In this document: positions 18,275 through 26,839 of the stretch, piece by piece | Layout: every line of letters begins with the position of its first letter | Numbering within the stretch: the stretch's first letter is position 1 | Assembly (NCBI RefSeq): GCF_002925905.1 | Contig: NZ_PRDB01000006.1 | Span: 310,001-374,000 of the forward strand | Length of the DNA stretch: 64,000 bases | DNA from: Klebsiella michiganensis | GTDB lineage: Bacteria; Pseudomonadota; Gammaproteobacteria; Enterobacterales; Enterobacteriaceae | Reading direction: 5' to 3' | Program-made: the position numbers and the translations under genes | Notes under the pieces: model-generated | Database searches by the model: none | Told to the model about the DNA's origin: nothing | The model's input: only the letters and a program-made list of their open reading frames with translations

Positions 18275-21200
18275 CTACACCCTCTCAATCCTTGCCGGCA
18301 GCCCCTGACGCACCGCCGCGCCGGAGACCCAGTCCAGCCAGGTATTGCTGACCTCGCGGGTTGGGTCGGCAAATCCCAAATCGTTAAGGTTAATGCCGGC
18401 TTTAATCTGCGCCGCGAACGGCATGGGCTCACCGTCGAGGGTGTGCCGCGCCGCGCCCATTTCGCGATGCCCGTAGCCGTGTTCAATCGCGATGACGCCG
18501 GGCATCACGCCACTTAACAGGCTAATGACGACTTCAGCCTGGCCGCCGGGGGTGGAAATTCGTACGCGGTCTCCGTGCGCCAGGCCGTAGCGCTGGCCGT
18601 CCAGCGGATTCAGCGCCACCAGATTGCTCGGCTTAAGGTGATGCAGGCGCGGGATCACCGTCGAGGCGCTGGCCATGGTATTGGATTTAAACGAGATCAG
18701 CTTCAGCGGCCACTGCTGTCGCGGGAAAAGCGCTTCGACAGCGCGTCCGTCGGACAATCTGGCCGGATACCATGCCGGGCAGCCGCTGTAGCGCTCGCCG
18801 GTGATGGCGTGGCGGTGGGCGGCAACCTCCGCGTTCCATATTTGCAGCGGTTTTTCCCACAATTGACCGACGCGATTCTCCGCGCGACCGCTTGTGTCCG
18901 GCGCGAAGCGCCCGCCGCGGGAGTAGACAAAGGCTACCCGGCTCACTTCGTCCGCTTTCAGGGTCTGGCTAATAACCGGCAGAATACGCTGCACGCCGGT
19001 CAGCGTCAGATCCTCGCTAATGGCTTCGGCAACCGGCGCGTTACCCATAAATGCAATGTTCGCGGCCATGCGCAGGTAATAGTCCTCAGCCCGGTGGAGT
19101 GGATAGCGGTTACCCTGAGCATCGGTAATGGCGTTTTCGCCAAATCCGGGCAGATTAAGACGCTTCGCCACCGCAATGCAAAATGCCTCCATTGACGCTG
19201 GCTCACCGTCAGCGGTTTTTGCGGTGGCGGCAGGGACGACCGGCCAGCGGGCGGTGGTGGCCTTACTGGCGACGCCGGCCCACGGCGCGCTGAATCCCCA
19301 GCTTTCGAAATTATGCGTATCCGGAACGATATAGTCGGCCAGGGCGGTAGTTTCATTCATAAAGGCGTCAATGGCGATAAACAGCGGCAGCCGCTGCGGA
19401 TCCTTTAGCTTTTCTTCCGCAACCGCGCGTAGCCCGGGCACGCCGTACAGCGGGTTGGTCATATTGGAAATCCACGCTTTCAGCGGATAGGGGTAGCCTT
19501 CGAGCGCCGAGGTCAGCAGCTCGGTCAGCTGTCCGGCGACGAACGGATACCACGGGGCTCTGGCCGGGTAGGGGGAGACGCCCGCCGCCGCCTTGCTGCG
19601 ATACTCTTCGGAGGATTCATACGCGGTTTTGCTGCGCGCGATGCTGAGCCCTTTCGGCTTCACTTTACCGGCAAAGCTCTCCAGGTTGTAACGCGGGCCG
19701 TCTGTCGCGCCGTTGAATTTGCCGCCGCCGACAAACACGCCGCCTTCCAGGCTGAGATTACCGATTAGCGTATTAAGCATCATGACCGCCCAGGCGCTGT
19801 AAAATCCGTTGCCGGCCATCATGCCGCCGTGGGTAATGACCGCGGCTTTACGACCATGACGGGTAAAGGCATCCGCCAGCGCCGCGATCTTATCTTCCGC
19901 GACGCCGCACTGCTGGCTGTACTGTGTCAGGGTGAGCTTTTCAGCGGACTCTTTCAGCAGCTGGAAGCCGCTTTTGACCGTCACGCTGCGCCCGTCCGGC
20001 AGGGTTAGCTGGCGCGTTACAAAGAGCGCGCCGCGCGGGCAGCCGCTGGCGGCGACAACGTCACCGCTTTCGTTAACCACCACCGGTTCGCTGGCTCCCT
20101 CCGCATTCAGGTGAGCAAGGGTTAAATGCTGTCCGGCCAGCTCCGGCTGGTCATCGGTGATGACCAGGTGTGTCGCATTGGTCCAGCTCTTTTCAGCGGC
20201 CTGCCGCATCGCCTGCGCGCCCGGTAGCGCCAGGTAATCGGCGTTGTAGCGCCGGTTTTCGATAATCCAGCGAATCATCGCCATTGCCAGCGCCGAATCG
20301 CTCCCGGGGATCACCGGCAGCCAGTGCCCGCGATCGTCTGCCATCACCGTGGTGAGCGGCAGCGCCGGCGCGACCACCACATACTGAAAGTCATTGCGCA
20401 GGCGGGCGCTGGCGAGCTGCCTGGCCTGGCGTTTAAAGGGGTTGCCTGACTGGGCGGGCGACGTTCCCATAAACAGGGCGAACTCAACGTTATCCCAGTC
20501 GGGCTTCACGTGCGGGTTTTTATCCAGATCGCCCATTAAGGCGCCGGAGCCCGCGCGATAGGCCAGCCCGCAGTAGGAACCATGTGCGCCGAAGTTTTTA
20601 CTGCCGAAGCTGTTCAGCGCAAAACGGCGTAAAAAGGTATCGCGCCCATCGTCGCTGGTGTTGGTGACCAGTAGCTGGTTGGTTTTTGGGCCGAATCCCG
20701 GATGCCGGGGGTCAACGGGGGCGATCGGATCGTGAATCGCGCGCAGACCATCAACGTGCCCCTCGCCAAACAGATCGCCGCCTTCAACCACCTCTTTCAC
20801 CAGTTGTTCAAAGCTGATGCGCTGCCATTTCCCTTCGCCGCGTTTACCCGCGCGCTTCATCGGCTCAAGGAGCCGCAGCGGGCTATAGAGTCCCTCGAGC
20901 TGCGTGGCGCCGCGCGCGCAGGCGGTAGAGCGGGCATCAAGTCCGCTTTCACCCGCCAGCTGCGCCATGGCGGTTGAAAAAGGAATGGAAGAGTCGAGGT
21001 GGTGCTCATGAGAAAGCGGGTGGTAAGGGTTGCCGGCAATGCGCAGTACCTCGCCTTTCTCGCTATCCACCCGCACCCGAACGCCGCACTGCGTCCAGCA
21101 GCCAAAACATTGGGTCATCGAGATAACCTGCCGGGGATTTTGTTGCCAGCCGGTATTTGCATTGGCTTCCGGGATCAGAGCATTAGCGAAAATACGATCG

Positions 21201-21340
21201 CGGGTCACTTTACCGGATGTACCGCTGAGCAGGCCGTCAAGGGCGCGCTTTGCCACCTCGCGATAGCTCAGGGCGAAAGACGCCAGACCGCCTGCGGCGA
21301 GGCCGACTTTGAGCCACTGACGACGGGTTAAATTAGCCAT
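18275..21340 (-). CDS. ttrA: Tetrathionate reductase subunit A
   Basis: Tat motif TRRQWLKVG; molybdopterin oxidoreductase with CFGCWTQCGVRVRVD Fe-S motif; follows ttrB and ttrC. Confidence 0.93.
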   Translation of the reverse strand: MANLTRRQWLKVGLAAGGLASFALSYREVAKRALDGLLSGTSGKVTRDRIFANALIPEANANTGWQQNPRQVISMTQCFGCWTQCGVRVRVDSEKGEVLRIAGNPYHPLSHEHHLDSSIPFSTAMAQLAGESGLDARSTACARGATQLEGLYSPLRLLEPMKRAGKRGEGKWQRISFEQLVKEVVEGGDLFGEGHVDGLRAIHDPIAPVDPRHPGFGPKTNQLLVTNTSDDGRDTFLRRFALNSFGSKNFGAHGSYCGLAYRAGSGALMGDLDKNPHVKPDWDNVEFALFMGTSPAQSGNPFKRQARQLASARLRNDFQYVVVAPALPLTTVMADDRGHWLPVIPGSDSALAMAMIRWIIENRRYNADYLALPGAQAMRQAAEKSWTNATHLVITDDQPELAGQHLTLAHLNAEGASEPVVVNESGDVVAASGCPRGALFVTRQLTLPDGRSVTVKSGFQLLKESAEKLTLTQYSQQCGVAEDKIAALADAFTRHGRKAAVITHGGMMAGNGFYSAWAVMMLNTLIGNLSLEGGVFVGGGKFNGATDGPRYNLESFAGKVKPKGLSIARSKTAYESSEEYRSKAAAGVSPYPARAPWYPFVAGQLTELLTSALEGYPYPLKAWISNMTNPLYGVPGLRAVAEEKLKDPQRLPLFIAIDAFMNETTALADYIVPDTHNFESWGFSAPWAGVASKATTARWPVVPAATAKTADGEPASMEAFCIAVAKRLNLPGFGENAITDAQGNRYPLHRAEDYYLRMAANIAFMGNAPVAEAISEDLTLTGVQRILPVISQTLKADEVSRVAFVYSRGGRFAPDTSGRAENRVGQLWEKPLQIWNAEVAAHRHAITGERYSGCPAWYPARLSDGRAVEALFPRQQWPLKLISFKSNTMASASTVIPRLHHLKPSNLVALNPLDGQRYGLAHGDRVRISTPGGQAEVVISLLSGVMPGVIAIEHGYGHREMGAARHTLDGEPMPFAAQIKAGINLNDLGFADPTREVSNTWLDWVSGAAVRQGLPARIERV

Positions 21341-22354
21341 GTTGCCTTCTCCTTGCGAGTCCGTTTACGGTTTCACGGACAATAATGAGCAGCGCAATCC
21401 ACAGGCCGAATGTGCCAAGGATAGCGAGCCAGCCGTCGGTACCGACCGGCAGGGTATAGGGATTAAACTGGGCATTAAATTTGGGGATGGTTTGCCCCTG
21501 AATCAGCAGCGTCCAGCGCATCAGCCAGCTCAGCGCCATGGCGCTGACGGTCAGCAGGGCGCGAACGGGCAGCGTCAGTGGATAACGCAGGGCAAGCGCG
21601 CAAAAGATCAATGAAATAAGCCAGCATGCCAGCCAGCCGATCGCGTAATGACGAGCTGAAGGCGAAATGACCAGCCACTGACGAATAGCCGAGCCGGAAA
21701 GGGTATCACCGCTGACCCAGATCGCCACGATGACGGCCAGCAGCATAAGCGCTGAGAGCTGCCATATCGCCAACTGCCTTTGGCATTGAAAATCATTGCG
21801 TACCGCGACAATCAGCAGGGCGAAAAAGGTTTGCAGCGCGCTAAAGAACATCGCCAGCACAAAGGCGTAGCTGAACCAGACCGGGCGGGCCTGAACCACG
21901 GAGACTTCGCGTCCGGTGTAAAGCAGCAGCCCCGTCGCGGTAAGCGCGCTGGCCAGCGCCAGCCATTTTGTGACGCTGTCACTTTTATTGCGCAGCAGAC
22001 CTGACTGCCGTACCGCAAACCACAGGCCCAGAAAGAGGGTGAATAGCGGCAGAAACAGCGCCCCCAGGGCATCCACGACCAGGGCGTGGGATAGGCGTAA
22101 AAGTGCCAGAAGCGGGCGGTTTGATGCAGGTCCGCCGTCAGCGCCAGCGGCGCGGTAATCGCGCAGGTCAGAGCAATCAGCAGCGTCAGCCGTTCCAGCT
22201 TCGCATCGTGTCTTTTGCGCCAGTGAAGCAGGCAGCCAAACAGCGCCGCGCAGGCGGCAATGCCGATGAAAAAGAAATACTGCACCGCCCACGGTAGCCA
22301 GCTCACCTCCTGCGGACGGGCCAGCACTTCCTCAATGATCATGGTTTGGCTCAT
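21333..22354 (-). pseudogene. ttrC: Tetrathionate reductase subunit C, frameshifted
   Basis: N-terminal half in the 22354 frame (MSQTMIIEEVLARPQEVSWLPWAVQYFFFIG...WHFYAYPTPWSWMPWG) and C-terminal half in the 21333 frame (ALFLPLFTLFLGLWFAVRQSG...ETVNGLARRRQHG). Span 1022 bp is 1 nt short of a whole number of codons; junction at C5 run 22061-22065. Confidence 0.9.
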
Positions 22355-23083
22355 TCATACCTCCTGCCAGAGCGCGGGTTGGGCATGTCCCATCAGCGGA
22401 GTAACAAACGCCTCGTCCAGTCCGAGATAGAAAACGTGGGGGACGGTACCGTTTTCCGGCTTCAGCACCTTGATGGCGTCATGGTGCAGGGCGAGCGTCT
22501 GCGAGATACGGCTTTGACGGTCCTGGATATCGCCGACGATCCGCGCGCCGCCGACGCAGGACTCGACGCAGGCGGGGAGCAGCCCGGCTTCCAGGCGATG
22601 AACGCAGAAGGTGCACTTATCGGCGGTTTGTGTCTCATGGTTGATAAAACGCGCGTCATAGGGGCAGGCCTGGACGCAGTAGGCGCAGCCGACGCAGCGG
22701 GTGTTATCCGCCACCACAATGCCATCCTGGCGCTGAAAGGTGGCCTGCACCGGGCAGACCGGCACGCAGGGCGGGTTATCACAATGGTTGCACAGCCGCG
22801 GTAGCAGGACGTTGGTGACCCGATCGCCCAACTGCACCTGATACTGATTGACGTGAGTACGAAACGCCCCCTGCGGCGTCTGATTTTCGATTGCGCAACT
22901 GACGGTGCAGGCCTGGCAGCCGATGCAGCGTCGCAGGTCAACCAGCATGGCATAGCGATGACCGGAGGCGCCTTCGCGGCGGGCCGGCGAAAAGGGAAAT
23001 TTCGCCTCCGCCAGCGGCACCAGAGACGCGCCGGCGGTGAGAACGCCCAGCTGCGCCAGAAACTGTCGTTTACTGCTGTCCAT
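22355..23083 (-). CDS. ttrB: Tetrathionate reductase subunit B (4Fe-4S)
   Basis: Four ferredoxin cysteine clusters: CIGCQACTVSC, CNHCDNPPCVPVCP, CVGCAYCVQACPYDAR, CTFCVHRL. Confidence 0.93.
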   Translation of the reverse strand: MDSSKRQFLAQLGVLTAGASLVPLAEAKFPFSPARREGASGHRYAMLVDLRRCIGCQACTVSCAIENQTPQGAFRTHVNQYQVQLGDRVTNVLLPRLCNHCDNPPCVPVCPVQATFQRQDGIVVADNTRCVGCAYCVQACPYDARFINHETQTADKCTFCVHRLEAGLLPACVESCVGGARIVGDIQDRQSRISQTLALHHDAIKVLKPENGTVPHVFYLGLDEAFVTPLMGHAQPALWQEV

Positions 23084-23196
23084 ATTTTTCCCTCGCGCAG
23101 CAATAACGAAACATTTGTCACGTCATTGTTTTGCATGTGATGAATAAACAATGTTGATGATTTACAGTGTAAAAATCGCGGCGGGGTCAGCTCTAT

Positions 23197-23210
23197 TGTG
23201 GTTAACCACA
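23197..23210. promoter_or_regulatory. Perfect 14-bp palindrome in the ttrB/ttrS intergenic region, candidate TtrR operator
   Basis: TGTGGTTAACCACA is identical to its reverse complement. Confidence 0.4.
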
Positions 23211-23224
23211 TACCCGGCGGGTTG

Positions 23225-23238
23225 TTGATCTAAAACAA
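23225..23238. promoter_or_regulatory. FNR/CRP-family-like site
   Basis: TTGATCTAAAACAA versus TTGATNNNNATCAA (one mismatch in the half sites). Confidence 0.4.
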
Positions 23239-23242
23239 CATA

Positions 23243-25033
23243 ATGAACAGGGATAATCGGGTGAGAGCGAAAAATGTGCAGCGTCTGGCGCTGCTGGTGA
23301 CGGCGTTCCTGCTGAACAGCAGCGGGTGGGCGGCGTCGTGGAATATCGGCGTTCTGGCCATGCGCGGCGAGGTCTTAACCCGCAGCCACTGGCAGCCGCT
23401 GGAGGTGATGCTCAATCAGCAGCTAACGGATCAGCAGTTCCATATTCAGCCGCTCGATCTGCAGCAGATACAGGAGGCGGTCAATAACGGCTCGGTGCAG
23501 TTTGTGGTGACCAATCCGGCGCAGTTTGTCCAGCTGAATAGTCATTCTTCGCTGCGCTGGCTGGCCTCTTTGCGCTCTTCACTCGGGATAAGCAACGTTA
23601 TCGGCAGCGTCATTTTGACTCGTCGCGACAGCGGTATTTCGTCGCCGGCCGACCTGATCGGCAAAACGGTAGGGGCCATCGATCCTCAGGCCTTCGGCGG
23701 CTATTTATTGGGATACAAGGCGCTGAGCGATGCCGGGCTGCGGCCGGAACGCGATCTGCATCTGCGTTTTAGCGGATTCCCCGCGGATGCGCAGATCTAT
23801 CTGCTGCGTGAACGGGCAGTGCAGGCGGCGATTGTTCCGGTGTGCCTGCTGGAAAAAATGGCTGATGAGGGACTGGTAAATAAAGCCGATTTTACCGCGG
23901 TCATCGAGGGGCCGGCGGCGATACCTTGTTTAACCAGTACACCGCTGTATCCCGACTGGTCGTTTGCCGCGCTGCCGGCGGTGAGCGACGCGCTGGCGGA
24001 TCGCGTGACCCGCGCCTTGCTCAATGCCCCGGATAACGCCGTCTTTCACTGGGGCGCGCCCGCTTCGACCCGTCAGGTGGAAGCGTTGCTGAGCGAAGTT
24101 CAACAGCACCCTCAGCAGCGACGGCTGTGGCTGGAGGTGAAAAACTGGCTTATCCAGCACCGGTTAATCATGGGCGGCATCGGGCTGGCGCTGCTGTTGC
24201 TGACGCTGAATTATATCTGGGTGATGCTGCTGGTGCGGCGGCGCGGCAGGCAGCTTGAACGCAACGCTATCCGGCTGCGCGAGCAGGAGCTGGCGCTGCA
24301 AACGGCAAGACAGATGAGCGTATTGGGTGAGATGACCTCAGGCTTTGCCCACGAGTTAAATCAGCCGCTGTCGGCCATCCGCCACTATGCGCAGGGTTGT
24401 ACGATCCGTTTGCAGAAACAGGATCCGCAGCATCCCTTACTGCCCGCGCTGGGCCACATCGATCAACAGGCTCAGCGCGGGGCGGAAACGCTGCGCAATC
24501 TGCGCCATTGGGTCAGCCAGGCGCACGGGGAGCCAGGACGAGCGGAGAACTGGGAACGTATCAGCGTTCGTCAGGCTATTGACCATGTCTGGCAGTGGCT
24601 GCGAATGCCGCAGCAGTTTCCCGGGCTGTTGCTCAACAGCGATGTCGATCGCCCGTTAACGCTCGTCTTACCGCCGGTTCTGCTTGAACAGGTGCTGGCG
24701 AATCTGATCCTCAATGCGGCGCAGGCCGGGGCGAAGATGCTGTGGATTGATGCCGTTCGCGATGCCGGAGGCGTGAAGATCGTCCTGCAGGATAACGGCG
24801 GTGGTATCGCCGGGGAGCAGCTTGCTCAGGCATTCCAGCCGTTTGTGACCAGTCGACAAGAGGGGATGGGGCTTGGGCTGGTTATCTGTCAGCGGCTGGT
24901 CCGCTATGTCCGGGGGGAAATAAGCCTGGCAAATCAAACGGCGCCCGATGGACGACCCGGTGTCACCGTGGAACTGACATTCATGCAACAAGGAGCGCGG
25001 AGCGGCAATGGCGATAATTCATCTACTGGATGA
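23243..25033 (+). CDS. ttrS: Tetrathionate-sensing histidine kinase
   Basis: Phosphonate-BP-like periplasmic sensor, TM segment, H-box GEMTSGFAHELNQPLSAIRHYAQGC, ATPase DNGGGIAGEQLAQAFQPFVTSRQEGMGLGLVICQRLV. Confidence 0.92.
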   Translation: MNRDNRVRAKNVQRLALLVTAFLLNSSGWAASWNIGVLAMRGEVLTRSHWQPLEVMLNQQLTDQQFHIQPLDLQQIQEAVNNGSVQFVVTNPAQFVQLNSHSSLRWLASLRSSLGISNVIGSVILTRRDSGISSPADLIGKTVGAIDPQAFGGYLLGYKALSDAGLRPERDLHLRFSGFPADAQIYLLRERAVQAAIVPVCLLEKMADEGLVNKADFTAVIEGPAAIPCLTSTPLYPDWSFAALPAVSDALADRVTRALLNAPDNAVFHWGAPASTRQVEALLSEVQQHPQQRRLWLEVKNWLIQHRLIMGGIGLALLLLTLNYIWVMLLVRRRGRQLERNAIRLREQELALQTARQMSVLGEMTSGFAHELNQPLSAIRHYAQGCTIRLQKQDPQHPLLPALGHIDQQAQRGAETLRNLRHWVSQAHGEPGRAENWERISVRQAIDHVWQWLRMPQQFPGLLLNSDVDRPLTLVLPPVLLEQVLANLILNAAQAGAKMLWIDAVRDAGGVKIVLQDNGGGIAGEQLAQAFQPFVTSRQEGMGLGLVICQRLVRYVRGEISLANQTAPDGRPGVTVELTFMQQGARSGNGDNSSTG

Positions 25034-25595
25034 CGACCTGGCGGTGACCCAGGCATGTGCTTTTTTACTGGAAAGCCTGGGTTACGAGGTAATGTGCTGG
25101 GCAGAGGGGGACGTCTTCCTCGCACAGGCCGATCTCTTCCGGACCGGCGTTGTCCTGCTGGATATGCGGATGCCGGCGCTGGACGGTCAGGCAGTACATG
25201 AGGCGCTGCGTCAGCGCGGCAGCACCCTGGCGGTGGTTTTTCTGACCGGACATGGCGACGTACCTATGGCGGTAGAACAGATGAAACGCGGCGCGGTGGA
25301 TTTTCTGCAAAAGCCGGTGTCGGTGAAGCCGCTACAAACGGCGCTGGAACACGGCCTGGCGGCCTCAGGCGAGCGGTTTGCGCGGCAAAAGAACGTGGAC
25401 TGCTATCAGCAGCTAACGCCCAAAGAGCGGGAGCTTGCGCTGCTGGTGGTGAAAGGGCTGATGAATCGGGAGATTGCGGAGATAATGAACATTGCCGTAC
25501 GCACGGTGGAGGTCCATCGGGCGAGGGTGATGGAAAAGATGCAGGCGGGGAGTCTGGCGGAGTTAGTCAGCATCTTACAGCCGATTATCGCGTGA
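25008..25595 (+). CDS. ttrR: Tetrathionate response regulator
   Basis: Receiver (IIHLLDDDLAVTQAC, VLLDMRMPALDG, LQKPVSVKPL) plus LuxR HTH (LTPKERELALLVVKGLMNREIAEIMNIAVRTVEVHRARVMEKM). Confidence 0.92.
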   Translation: MAIIHLLDDDLAVTQACAFLLESLGYEVMCWAEGDVFLAQADLFRTGVVLLDMRMPALDGQAVHEALRQRGSTLAVVFLTGHGDVPMAVEQMKRGAVDFLQKPVSVKPLQTALEHGLAASGERFARQKNVDCYQQLTPKERELALLVVKGLMNREIAEIMNIAVRTVEVHRARVMEKMQAGSLAELVSILQPIIA

Positions 25596-25704
25596 TTTTA
25601 ATGATTCCGATGAATGAAGCGTGGCGAACTCCCGGCGGGAACAAAAAACGGCGGTTAATATCAGAACACAAAAATTGGTAGGGAAGATGGAGATGAATGC
25701 AATT

Positions 25705-25723
25705 GCAAATGATATTTATTTTC
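25705..25723 (+). promoter_or_regulatory. Putative Fur box
   Basis: GCAAATGATATTTATTTTC, 14/19 by hand against GATAATGATAATCATTATC, 43 bp upstream of the YncE-like start. Confidence 0.55.
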
Positions 25724-25765
25724 ATTAGTGTTTGCATTCCGTAAACTACTGTAAAGAAAAATTAC

Positions 25766-26824
25766 ATGTCTACCGCATCCCTGAAGCAGGCCGCGCGCCT
25801 CGCGCTGGTCATTTCGTTTTCCCTGCATGCTCTCTCCGCCTCGGCTAAGGATTTCACCGAGCGGGACTTCCGCGCTCAGGCTCTCGGCCACGGCGTTTAC
25901 GAGCTGGCCTATGATAACGGCCAGAAGACGCTCTACGCTGCCTCCGCGCCCTCGTTTGATAAAGATAAAACCGCGGGACTGGTCTTTCGACTGGCGGCGG
26001 ATTCTCTGCGGATTGATGAGAAAATCGTTACCGAACGCCGCGCCTTCGCGCTCTCCCTGGATGAAGAAAATCACATCCTGTATTTGGGTAACGCGCTGGA
26101 TGGCTCGCTAACGCTTCTGGATACGCTGACCAATAAGGTGATTAACACTATTCAGCTCAGCGATGATTCAGATCCTGCGAAACAGGCCCACGTCCGCGAA
26201 GTGGTGCTGGATAAGCTAAACCAGCGTTTGTATGTGTCAGGGATCGGGCGCAAAGGCCAGGGCCTGCTCTGGGTGGTCGATACCCGCAAGCAGCAGCTGA
26301 TTGACACGCTGAAGAACATCGACCCCGTAGGGTTTGCCGTTGATGCATCGGGCGAAAAAGTCTATGCGGTCACCGGCAACGGGGAGTTGGCTACCCTTGA
26401 CGGCAAAACGTCGACGTTAATTTCCCGCGTGAAGGTCGATCCGGCTGACGCTGAGCACTATTTCCTCAATATCGCCCTGAACAGCGCCGCCGGAGTCGGA
26501 TATATCGCCGATACCAACACCCGCGATGTGCTGGTGGTGCGGCTGGACTCCGGCAAGCTGGTCGATCGTATCGCTTCGCCAAACTCGGTCGCTGTGCTTT
26601 ATAACGCCATGCGCGATGAAATCTACGTGACCCATCGCAACGATCGCTCGATTAGCGTCATCGATGCGCGAACCCATCGTCTCAAGCACACCCTCAAAAC
26701 GGCGGCTATGCCCAACAGCCTGGTCCTTTCTGCGGATGGCGGAACGCTTTACGCCAGCGTCAAACAGGACGAAAAAAGCGATCGGCCTGACTACGTTCTC
26801 AAGATCGATCTCACTCAATTCTAA
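25766..26824 (+). CDS. YncE-like YVTN beta-propeller periplasmic protein
   Basis: Repeated propeller units (NHILYLGNALDGSLTLLDTLTNKVINTIQL; DEIYVTHRNDRSISVIDARTHRLKHTLKT) after a signal peptide. Confidence 0.8.
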   Translation: MSTASLKQAARLALVISFSLHALSASAKDFTERDFRAQALGHGVYELAYDNGQKTLYAASAPSFDKDKTAGLVFRLAADSLRIDEKIVTERRAFALSLDEENHILYLGNALDGSLTLLDTLTNKVINTIQLSDDSDPAKQAHVREVVLDKLNQRLYVSGIGRKGQGLLWVVDTRKQQLIDTLKNIDPVGFAVDASGEKVYAVTGNGELATLDGKTSTLISRVKVDPADAEHYFLNIALNSAAGVGYIADTNTRDVLVVRLDSGKLVDRIASPNSVAVLYNAMRDEIYVTHRNDRSISVIDARTHRLKHTLKTAAMPNSLVLSADGGTLYASVKQDEKSDRPDYVLKIDLTQF

Positions 26825-26839
26825 GGACTTTTTGTGGCG

